This document shows positions 5,140-10,894 of a stretch of DNA of 10,894 nucleotides, piece after piece; the first letter of the stretch is position 1; every line of letters starts with the position of its first letter. Origin of the DNA: Terriglobia bacterium (lineage in GTDB: Bacteria; Acidobacteriota; Terriglobia; UBA7540); contig JAIQGB010000109.1 of the NCBI GenBank assembly GCA_020072905.1, positions 1 to 10,894 of the forward strand, written 5' to 3'. Below the pieces are notes generated by a model, which worked only from the letters and a program-made list of their open reading frames with translations, was not told where the DNA came from and searched no databases. Made by a program: the position numbers and the translations under genes.

Positions 5140-6621
5140 TCAGCTCTCCGATTCGGAGTCGAAGCCGAACTTTTTCATTTTATAGCGGAGCGCGTCGCGG
5201 GAAATATCGAGCAGTTTGGCGGCGTGCGTCTGGTTGCCGGCGGTCTGCTTCAGCGCCAGTCCGACGAATTCGCGTTCCACTTCTTCGAGCGAAGTGCCTT
5301 CCTTGGGAAGCTCCAGCACCGGGATCATGCGCCCCGTAGGCAGCGGCCGCCACGCGGCCATCGGGTTGCCGATAATGCCCGAGGCCACGATCTCGGAGTT
5401 GTCGGGCACCGTCACCGGAATGGTGTTCTCGTAGCCCGGGGCCTGGCCGGTGACCTGGATGGGCAGATAGGTCGGGCGGATGAAGTCGGCGTCCTCGAGG
5501 ATCATGGCGCGCTCGATGGCGTTCTTAAGTTCGCGGACGTTGCCCGGCCAGTCGTACTGCACGAGCAGGTCGCGCGCCTCCTGGGTGATTCCCTTAACGC
5601 CCTTGCGGAAGCGGAAGTTGTAGCGTTCGATGAAGAAGTCGACGAGGGGCAGGATGTCTTCCTTCCGGTTGCGCAGCGGCGGAATAAAGATAGGGATAAT
5701 GCTGAGGCGATAGAAGAGGTCCTGGCGGAACGTGCCGTCGCGCACCCCCTGCTCGAGGTCGCGGTTGGAGGCGGCGATGACGCGGACATCGACGCCGATG
5801 TCCTTCACGCCGCCGATGCGGCGGATGGTCTGGTCCTCGAGCACGCGCAGGAGCTTGGCCTGGAGATAGGTGGACATCTCGCCGATTTCGTCGAGGAAGA
5901 GCGAGCCGCCGTCGGCGATTTCGAAGAGGCCTTTTTTTTGCGCCTTGGCGTCCGTGAAAGCGCCGCGCTCGTGGCCGAAGAGCTCCGCTTCCATCAGCGT
6001 CTCGGGAATGGCCGAGCAGTTGATGGCGACGAGAGGCTTGTCGGAGCGCACGCTGTCGTAGTGAATCGCTTTGGCGACCAGATCCTTGCCCGTGCCGCTC
6101 TCGCCCTGGATCAGGACGGTGGAAGCCTCGCTGGCGGCCACTTTGCGGACGAAGTTCATCAGGTCCACCATGCGCGCCGATCGGCCGACCACTTCGTGGT
6201 AACCCGACCGCTTCTTGATTTCTTCGCGCAGGTTGTCGCGCTCGGAGCGCAACTGCGAGCGGTCGATGGCGTTGGCGACAGTAATCTGGAACTCGTCGAA
6301 GTCGATGGGCTTTTTGATGAAATCCAGCGCGCCAAGCTTAATCGCACTCTTGATATCGTCGAGCTGCGGATCTCCCGTAAACATGATGACCGGGATAGAA
6401 ACGTTGTTCGCCTTGATTTCCCGCAGGACCTCGATGCCGCTCAGGTCGGGCAGGCGCACGTCGAGGAGGATGAGGTCGGGCGATTCGGAGCGAATCTGCG
6501 CCAGACCTCCGGTCCCGCTTTCCGCTTCCAGCACGGAATAACCCCATTCCTCGAGCTGGCGGCGGACCGACCAGCGGATCAGCTTCTCGTCATCGACGAT
6601 CAGGATTCTCTCATTGGGCAT
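5140..6621 (-). CDS. NtrC-family sigma-54-dependent response regulator
   Basis: This is a 493-residue transcription activator. It has a receiver domain (about 5-118: D10-D11 acid pocket, D54 phospho-acceptor in L-L-D-V-R-L-P, T82, K104), an AAA+ sigma-54 interaction domain (about 143-375: Walker A G-E-S-G-T-G-K-D 173-180, Walker B L-F-L-D-E 241-245, R-finger region F-R-Q-D-L-F-Y-R-L 298-306, W-P-G-N-V-R-E-L 358-365), a roughly 60-residue linker with many prolines and glycines, and a Fis-type helix-turn-helix (about 455-485, ending A-L-R-Y-K-M-K-K-F-G). The sigma-54 contact loop reads GAFTDA (220-225) instead of the usual GAFTGA. Its start overlaps the kinase gene by 11 bases, so the two are translationally coupled and the kinase is its likely phosphodonor. 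It should activate sigma-54 promoters; I found no convincing sigma-54 site here, and its targets are unknown. Confidence 0.95.
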   Translation of the reverse strand: MPNERILIVDDEKLIRWSVRRQLEEWGYSVLEAESGTGGLAQIRSESPDLILLDVRLPDLSGIEVLREIKANNVSIPVIMFTGDPQLDDIKSAIKLGALDFIKKPIDFDEFQITVANAIDRSQLRSERDNLREEIKKRSGYHEVVGRSARMVDLMNFVRKVAASEASTVLIQGESGTGKDLVAKAIHYDSVRSDKPLVAINCSAIPETLMEAELFGHERGAFTDAKAQKKGLFEIADGGSLFLDEIGEMSTYLQAKLLRVLEDQTIRRIGGVKDIGVDVRVIAASNRDLEQGVRDGTFRQDLFYRLSIIPIFIPPLRNRKEDILPLVDFFIERYNFRFRKGVKGITQEARDLLVQYDWPGNVRELKNAIERAMILEDADFIRPTYLPIQVTGQAPGYENTIPVTVPDNSEIVASGIIGNPMAAWRPLPTGRMIPVLELPKEGTSLEEVEREFVGLALKQTAGNQTHAAKLLDISRDALRYKMKKFGFDSESES

Positions 6622-7759
6622 ACACTTGCTTGACTTCCTCGGCAGCTTCGCGCAAAGGAATGCGAATGATGAAGCGGCTTCCTTTCGTCAGCTCGCTTTC
6701 CGCACTCAGGCTGCCGCCGTGGGCGGCGATAATCCGCCGGCAGAGCGACAGGCCCAGTCCCGTTCCGCCGCGCTTGGTGGTGTAAAACGGCCGGAAGATG
6801 CGGTCCAGATGCTCGGGCGGAATTCCCGGGCCGTTGTCGGCCACCGCGATTTCCACCATCCCGGAGGCGAAATGGGCATCACCATTGTAGCGCCTGGCTT
6901 CGATGGAAATCTTCCCCTCCCGGTCGATCGCCTGGATGCTGTTCAGAATCAGGTTGAGCAGGACCTGGTGGAGCTGCTCGGCGTCAGCGAGAAACCGGGG
7001 AAGCGCGGGGGAAATCTGAATGGAGAATTCCACCTTGCGCGATCCCGTCTGCTGCCGGGCCAGTTGCAGCGTGCGGGCGACGGTCTCCTTGATGTCGGTC
7101 TGGCCGAACTGGGGCGGCTTGGGGCGGGCGTACACCAGGAGTTCGTTCAGGGTTTTTTCGATGCGGCGCACTTCCTGCCGCAGATCTTCCAGCACTTCGC
7201 GGTCGGGATGGTCATGGGGGAAGTCCTTGGTGATGATTTCAATCGCGCCCGCAATGCCCGCCAGGGGGTTGCGGATTTCGTGCGCCACGCCCGCGGCGAT
7301 TTCTCCCAGCGTCGCGAGGTGCTCCGCGTGCACCATCTCCGCGTCATGAACGCGCTGGCAGTGGAGGCAGAACTCCGTCCACCGCTCCGTGAGCGTGCGG
7401 ATTTCTTTTTCCAAACCTTCCGTGCTCGTGGTCAGAGGGTTGGAGGCCGTCAGCCGGGCATAGGTGGGCGCGATCTTGGCGATCGCGGATCGGAAATCCC
7501 GCAGCAGCACCCACGACCGGCGCTCTTGATAGATCAACATCCCCGTCGCCGCCGAGAGCGCCGCCAGAAGCGCGATCGCCGCTCCGGTCCGGGCGGTCAG
7601 GCCTTCCTGATAGGACTCGTAAACCACCAGGGCGACAATTCCCATTAGCGAAATAGCCAGGACCACCAGATTCTGTATGAAGGTGGGAGGAAAACGGAAC
7701 AGGCGTTTTGGCAGCGTCCAGTCCAATGGTAGAATACTGTCCTTCGACAGGGCTGTCAC
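6611..7759 (-). CDS. Membrane sensor histidine kinase (NtrB/ZraS-like output)
   Basis: The 382-residue protein has a short cytoplasmic N-terminus, two membrane helices (about 29-47 and 59-77) separated by only about 11 residues, a linker, a HisKA domain with H160 in A-G-V-A-H-E-I-R-N-P-L, and a HATPase domain: N-box L-N-L-I-L-N-S (268-274), G1 A-D-N-G-P-G-I-P (307-314), F-box F-R-P-F-Y-T-T-K (322-329), G2 G-G-T-G-L-G-L-S. There is no real periplasmic sensor, so the signal must come through the membrane or the cytosolic linker. That linker holds C131-L-H-C134-x3-H138, a possible thiol or metal site about 22 residues before the phosphorylated histidine. The start is GTG 7759, with no ribosome site; a -10 box six bases upstream suggests a leaderless transcript. 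It overlaps the response regulator gene and should phosphorylate that protein at D54. Confidence 0.93.
   Translation of the reverse strand: MTALSKDSILPLDWTLPKRLFRFPPTFIQNLVVLAISLMGIVALVVYESYQEGLTARTGAAIALLAALSAATGMLIYQERRSWVLLRDFRSAIAKIAPTYARLTASNPLTTSTEGLEKEIRTLTERWTEFCLHCQRVHDAEMVHAEHLATLGEIAAGVAHEIRNPLAGIAGAIEIITKDFPHDHPDREVLEDLRQEVRRIEKTLNELLVYARPKPPQFGQTDIKETVARTLQLARQQTGSRKVEFSIQISPALPRFLADAEQLHQVLLNLILNSIQAIDREGKISIEARRYNGDAHFASGMVEIAVADNGPGIPPEHLDRIFRPFYTTKRGGTGLGLSLCRRIIAAHGGSLSAESELTKGSRFIIRIPLREAAEEVKQVYAQ
7708..7735 (+). promoter_or_regulatory. Promoter for the globin-coupled kinase, inside the divergent kinase gene
   Basis: TTGGCA at 7708-7713 (5 of 6) with a 16-nt spacer and TAGAAT at 7730-7735 (5 of 6). 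Initiation near 7742 gives a leader of about 34 nt. CTGTC at 7737-7741, GACAG at 7746-7750 and CTGTC at 7753-7757 just downstream form overlapping inverted repeats and may be an operator shared by both divergent genes. Confidence 0.55.
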
Positions 7760-7765
7760 TGTACG

Positions 7766-7794
7766 ATTTTAACATATGGACCAGTTCATGGCGA
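7766..7794 (-). promoter_or_regulatory. Promoter for the membrane kinase operon, likely leaderless
   Basis: Read on the minus strand: TCGCCA (7794-7789, 4 of 6 to TTGACA), a 17-nt spacer and TAAAAT (7771-7766, 5 of 6 to TATAAT). Six bases later is the GTG start at 7759, so position +1 coincides with the start codon. The lack of any ribosome site before this GTG fits a leaderless mRNA. Confidence 0.5.
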
Positions 7795-9512
7795 GAAAGC
7801 CTGAGACGTTCTTCGAGGAAATGAAGCGCTATGTAGGATTTACGGAAGACGACGGGCGGCTTCTCCAGGCCGCCGCCCCCCTCCTGGAACGACATTTCCC
7901 GAGCATGTCCGAGCGCTTCTACGACCAGATTGCCCGCCATCCGGGGGCGGAAAAAGTCCTCACCGGCGGCCAGAAACAAATTGACCGCCTCAAGCAGACT
8001 CTGCAGGGCTGGGCCCACAGCATCTTTGCCGGCCCCTACGACGAAGAGTACGCCGCCGACCGTTACAAGATCGGCGTCCGCCATGTCGCCATCGGCCTCC
8101 CGCAGCGCTACATGATCAGCGCCATGGGGGTGATTCGCGATCATCTCCAGGAAGCCCTCTCTGCGGAGTTGCCCGCTGACGCCGAGCAACTCGAGAAGAC
8201 CAAGCGCGCGCTGGACAAGATCCTGAACCTGGATCTCAACCTGATGTGCGAGTCGTATTTCCAGGAGAGGATCCGGGTCCTGAGCGATTTGAACCGGCGA
8301 CTCGAGCAGGCCAACCTGGAACTGGCGGAACTCTCCCGCGCCAAGACCGAATTCCTGGCCACCACCTCCCACGAATTGCGCACGCCGCTCAACTCTATCC
8401 TGGGTTTCACGCGGCTGATTCTCGACGGCCTCTGCGAAACCCCGGAGGAAGAACGCGAGCTGCAACGCGATATCCTGCGCAGCGCTGAGCATCTGCTTTC
8501 CATCGTCAACGATATTCTCGACATCGCCAAGATCGAGGCGGGAAAGATCCGGGTGAATCTCGAGCCCGTCGATTTGCGGCCCCTCTTCAACGAGGCCCGT
8601 GCCTCGATCGCGGTCCAGGCGGCCAACAAGCATCTGCTGGTCGTGGATGAGACCGAGCAACAACCTCCTCCCCTGGTGGTCGGGGATCGCGTGCGGGTGA
8701 AGCAGGTCCTCATCAACCTGCTCAGCAACGCGGTCAAGTTTACGGACCAGGGCTGGATCACGCTGCGCGCGCGGGAGTTTCCGGAGCGCGGCTTCGCCGA
8801 GGTGGAAGTGGAGGACACCGGCGTGGGCATCCCTCCTGAAAAGCAGCAGCTCCTCTTCGAGAAATTCCGCCAGGTCGATAGCTCGTTCACCCGCCGCTAC
8901 GGCGGAAGCGGGCTGGGTCTGGCGATTTGCCGGAGAATGGTGGAGATGATGGGCGGACGGATCCGACTGCACAGCGCGGGCCAGGGTTGCGGCACCACCA
9001 TCACGTTTTCGCTGCCGCTCAGCCGCCGGGTCGAAGACCCGGCCCACATTGTCGGCAAGGAAGGCTTGGTGGCGGCGGGGGACGAACACGGCGCGCGCGT
9101 TCTGGTGGTGGACAACGATCCGGAGTTTCGCCTCTTCCTGAAGACCCTGCTCACCAAGCAGGGCTATTATGTGCTGGGGGCGGCGACCGCCGACGACGCT
9201 CTGGACGCGGCGCGCCGCTTCCGGCCGCGGTTCTTGATCGTCGATATGGCCTTGCCGCAGCGCCCCGGCGCTGAACTGGGGGACGGCGCGGACCTGGTCG
9301 CCAAGTTGCAGACCGGCGCGCTCACTCGCGAGCTGCACTGCCTCGTGGTCACGGGCTATGACCCCACCGAGGTGCACGAACGCCTGGCATTGTTGCAGAT
9401 CACCCCGGAGGTCTGGCAGAAGCCCATCGACGGCCCGCGGTTTGTCGAGCGGCTGGAGCAGATTCGCCGGCCCGCAGGAGCTGCCTCGGCCGAGAAACTG
9501 CCCGTTACCTGA
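7776..9512 (+). CDS. Globin-coupled hybrid histidine kinase (protoglobin-HisKA-HATPase-REC)
   Basis: This is a soluble oxygen or gas sensor kinase of 578 residues with no membrane segments. The N-terminal globin-coupled sensor domain (about 17-165) has the family's helix pattern and Y-K-I-G-V-R-H103-V-A-I-G-L-P, where H103 is the expected proximal haem ligand. A coiled coil (about 165-190, ending L-A-E-L-S-R-A-K-T-E-F-L) leads to HisKA with H199 in S-H-E-L-R-T-P-L-N-S. The HATPase domain has N-box L-I-N-L-L-S-N-A, G1 E-D-T-G-V-G-I-P, F-box F-E-K-F-R-Q-V-D and G2 G-G-S-G-L-G-L. A C-terminal receiver (about 441-563) has D446/D448, phospho-acceptor D490 and K549. ATG 7776 has no clear ribosome site; ATG 7788 is an alternative start that does not touch the globin. 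It is divergent from the membrane kinase across 16 bases and precedes a lone receiver gene. Confidence 0.95.
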   Translation: MDQFMARKPETFFEEMKRYVGFTEDDGRLLQAAAPLLERHFPSMSERFYDQIARHPGAEKVLTGGQKQIDRLKQTLQGWAHSIFAGPYDEEYAADRYKIGVRHVAIGLPQRYMISAMGVIRDHLQEALSAELPADAEQLEKTKRALDKILNLDLNLMCESYFQERIRVLSDLNRRLEQANLELAELSRAKTEFLATTSHELRTPLNSILGFTRLILDGLCETPEEERELQRDILRSAEHLLSIVNDILDIAKIEAGKIRVNLEPVDLRPLFNEARASIAVQAANKHLLVVDETEQQPPPLVVGDRVRVKQVLINLLSNAVKFTDQGWITLRAREFPERGFAEVEVEDTGVGIPPEKQQLLFEKFRQVDSSFTRRYGGSGLGLAICRRMVEMMGGRIRLHSAGQGCGTTITFSLPLSRRVEDPAHIVGKEGLVAAGDEHGARVLVVDNDPEFRLFLKTLLTKQGYYVLGAATADDALDAARRFRPRFLIVDMALPQRPGAELGDGADLVAKLQTGALTRELHCLVVTGYDPTEVHERLALLQITPEVWQKPIDGPRFVERLEQIRRPAGAASAEKLPVT

Positions 9513-9532
9513 GCGGAGGCAAGCCTCATTCC

Positions 9533-9928
9533 ATGGCCCGTGTCCTCGTGGTGGAGGATAATTCCCTGGTCGCCAAGTTCTACCGGCTCGCCCTGGAGCG
9601 CGCCGGCGGCCACCAGGTCACCTGCACGGAAGAGGTGGACGAGATTCTGCGCCTGATTGAGGCGCAGGGCGTCGATGTCGTCATCCTCGACGTCTCGCTG
9701 CGGAATTGCCGCTTCGAGGGCCACGCCATCGACGGCCTGGAACTCGCCCAACTGATCCGCCAACGAACCCCCGGGCGCAAGATTCCCATCCTCCTCGCCA
9801 CCGCCCACGCCATGGAGGGCGACCGCCAACGCCTCCTCGCCGCCTCCGGCGCCGACGCCTACCTCGAAAAACCTATCTACGATCCCCAGGTCCTCATCTC
9901 CACAGTCGCAGCGCTGATGGGCCCCTGA
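9533..9928 (+). CDS. Single-domain response regulator
   Basis: The 131-residue product is a stand-alone receiver with no output domain. The acid pocket is E8-D9-N10, the phospho-acceptor is D53 in V-I-L-D-V-S-L, the switch residue is T90 in L-A-T-A-H, and K113 is in L-E-K-P-I. The segment after D53 (about 57-67, R-N-C-R-F-E-G-H-A-I-D) is several residues longer than in CheY-type receivers. GGAGG at 9515-9519 is the likely ribosome site; it is 13 bases from the ATG and partly covered by the hairpin GAGGC 9516-9520 / GCCTC 9523-9527, which may both reduce and position translation. The gene begins 20 bases after the globin-coupled kinase stop. It is therefore probably its phosphorelay partner or a diffusible output acting by protein-protein contact. 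Confidence 0.92.
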   Translation: MARVLVVEDNSLVAKFYRLALERAGGHQVTCTEEVDEILRLIEAQGVDVVILDVSLRNCRFEGHAIDGLELAQLIRQRTPGRKIPILLATAHAMEGDRQRLLAASGADAYLEKPIYDPQVLISTVAALMGP

Positions 9929-9970
9929 AATGCGCGCCGGGGGAGCGCCAGCTCCTCGCTCGCCGCGAAA

Positions 9971-10041
9971 GGGCACGGCAAGCCGTGCCCCTACGCTGCT
10001 CCTGAATTCTGGCTTCTGACTTCTGGCTCCTGACTTCTTCA
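9971..10041. repeat. Perfect hairpin plus period-7 tandem repeat after the receiver gene
   Basis: GGGCACGGC (9971-9979) and GCCGTGCCC (9982-9990) form a perfect 9-bp inverted repeat with only AA between, so about four bases would form the real loop. From 10007 to about 10041 heptamers follow, TTCTGGC alternating with TTCTGAC or TCCTGAC. This is a single-orientation array of the same period as the element before ispF but with a different word. The hairpin could end the kinase-receiver transcript, but no T-tract follows it. Confidence 0.65.
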
Positions 10042-10055
10042 GTGCCTCACGCGGC

Positions 10056-10084
10056 TTGAGGTTCCCGCCGATATGACCTATGAT
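10056..10084 (+). promoter_or_regulatory. Promoter for the DNA methyltransferase, likely leaderless
   Basis: TTGAGG at 10056-10061 (4 of 6), a 17-nt spacer and TATGAT at 10079-10084 (5 of 6). Initiation at about 10091 coincides with ATG 10092. The other possible start, ATG 10080, lies inside the -10 box itself and could not be in a transcript made from this promoter. Confidence 0.5.
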
Positions 10085-10091
10085 TCAGGCA

Positions 10092-10894
10092 ATGCGTGGG
10101 ACTGCGACGGCCACCAAGTCTCTGACCCATACTATTTATCAGGGCGACTCCCGCCGCCTTGATTGGATAGCTGACGAATCGATTCATTTAGTTGTGACCT
10201 CGCCGCCCTACTGGACTCTCAAGGAATATCCAAAGAACACAGCCCAGTTGGGTTTAATCGAAGACTACGACCGGTTTCATGACGAGCTCGACAAAGTCTG
10301 GCGGCATTGCTTCCGCGCGCTGGTGCCGGGTGGGCGAGTCGTTTGCGTCGTAGGTGATGTCTGCCTTTCGCGACGGCGGCATGGCCGGCATTCCGTAATG
10401 CCCATGCACGCGGACATCGTCGTTCGTGCCCGGAAGATCGGCTTCGACAACCTTAGTCCGATCTTCTGGTACAAGATTGCCAACGCCAACTACGAGGTCG
10501 AAAACGGCTCGAGCTTCCTGGGCAAGCCTTACGAGCCGAACGCGATCATCAAGAACGATGTGGAATTCATCCTGATGCTGAGAAAACCCGGGGGCTACCG
10601 ACAGCCTACCGAGGAACAACGACAGGCCTCACGTTTGACAAAGGAAGAGCATCAGGAATGGTTCCAGCAGGTTTGGAATCTGAATGGCGAAAGCACAAGG
10701 TATCACCCCGCCCCGTACCCGGAGGAACTCGCCTATCGTTTGGTTAGGATGTTCTCATTCGCTGGGGATACGGTTCTTGACCCCTTTATGGGAACCGGCA
10801 CGACGCTGCTCGCGGCGGCCCGCTGCGGGCGTAACAGCATCGGGGTCGAGATAGAGCCCACGTACGCGAAATCGGCGGCGGAGAGGCCGCCGCG
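10092..10894 (+). CDS. Beta-class site-specific DNA methyltransferase, 3' end cut by the window
   Basis: This is an S-adenosylmethionine-dependent DNA methylase of the N4-cytosine/N6-adenine amino-methyltransferase group. The catalytic motif IV comes first, V-V-T-S-P-P-Y-W (about 34-41), and the SAM-binding motif I comes late, L-D-P-F-M-G-T-G-T-T (about 229-238), so the order is that of the beta class. Between them lie L-V-P-G-G-R-V-V, V-G-D-V-C-L-S-R-R, and a conserved F-L-G-K-P-Y-E-P-N-A-I-I-K-N-D segment that probably belongs to the target-recognition region. The frame is open to the last base; about 267 residues are visible and only a short C-terminus is missing. S-P-P-Y is found in both N4C and N6A enzymes, so the methylated base cannot be decided. 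Upstream A+T-rich codons differ from the neighbours, which may indicate transfer. A restriction partner, if any, lies outside. An in-frame stop at 10074-10076 limits the start to ATG 10080 or 10092. Confidence 0.92.
   Translation, partial: MRGTATATKSLTHTIYQGDSRRLDWIADESIHLVVTSPPYWTLKEYPKNTAQLGLIEDYDRFHDELDKVWRHCFRALVPGGRVVCVVGDVCLSRRRHGRHSVMPMHADIVVRARKIGFDNLSPIFWYKIANANYEVENGSSFLGKPYEPNAIIKNDVEFILMLRKPGGYRQPTEEQRQASRLTKEEHQEWFQQVWNLNGESTRYHPAPYPEELAYRLVRMFSFAGDTVLDPFMGTGTTLLAAARCGRNSIGVEIEPTYAKSAAERPP

Noticed and set aside
5074..6633. A 519-codon open frame on the + strand opposite the NtrC-type regulator
   Set aside because: It is the complement of a gene with intact receiver, AAA+ and Fis motifs; the + product shows no family pattern.
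7344..9377. A 677-codon open frame on the minus strand opposite the globin-coupled kinase
   Set aside because: Same shadow effect. The globin, HisKA, HATPase and receiver motifs are all on the + strand.
10254..10619. A 121-codon minus-strand open frame inside the methyltransferase gene
   Set aside because: The + strand here encodes conserved methylase motifs; the antisense frame is a shadow.
10873..10892. A 7-bp stem-loop at the right edge, considered as a terminator
   Set aside because: It falls inside the still-open methylase frame and is made of GC-rich codons, so a coding explanation suffices.

Overview
The window is GC-rich bacterial DNA, most likely from an Acidobacteriota relative. 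I base this on the gene content, the GC-rich coding style, and hairpin-type intergenic repeats I associate with that phylum. This is inference; no rRNA or other phylogenetic marker is present. Every gene I can support is tightly packed, and the gaps between genes are filled with short repeats and hairpins.

Left part (1-4053, + strand): a broken ispD remnant, then ispF (MEP isoprenoid pathway), glpD (glycerol-3-phosphate dehydrogenase), a tiny two-helix membrane protein, acylphosphatase and apt (adenine phosphoribosyltransferase). ispF is unusual. It carries an in-frame 57-bp tandem duplication in its active-site region, and a period-7 inverted repeat has taken over its start region. A period-8 inverted repeat lies between the acylphosphatase gene and apt.

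Middle (4054-5011): a gap with a REP-like hairpin and a 201-bp MITE-like element with 17-bp terminal inverted repeats. On the minus strand this is followed by a two-domain protein disulfide oxidoreductase (glutaredoxin/thioredoxin-like). Its frame is interrupted only by a TGA that falls exactly on the first cysteine of the C-terminal CxxC motif. The sequence after the TGA folds into a SECIS-like hairpin, so the gene most likely encodes a selenoprotein (U-P-H-C). Standard gene calling would split it into two short ORFs.

Right part (5140-9928): a minus-strand two-component pair (membrane histidine kinase and NtrC-type sigma-54 activator, overlapping by 11 nt). Across a 16-nt gap, a divergent + strand pair follows: a globin-coupled hybrid histidine kinase and a single-domain response regulator. 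The kinase of the first pair has a CxxC-x3-H motif just before its phosphorylation domain, and its operon runs towards the selenoprotein gene. The locus therefore looks like an oxygen/redox signalling neighbourhood, though that link is a hypothesis.

Far right (9929-10894): a gap with a perfect 9-bp hairpin and a period-7 tandem repeat, then a beta-class DNA methyltransferase cut off by the window edge. The membrane kinase and the methyltransferase both appear to be transcribed as leaderless mRNAs. No tRNA, rRNA, CRISPR array, transposase or phage gene was seen.
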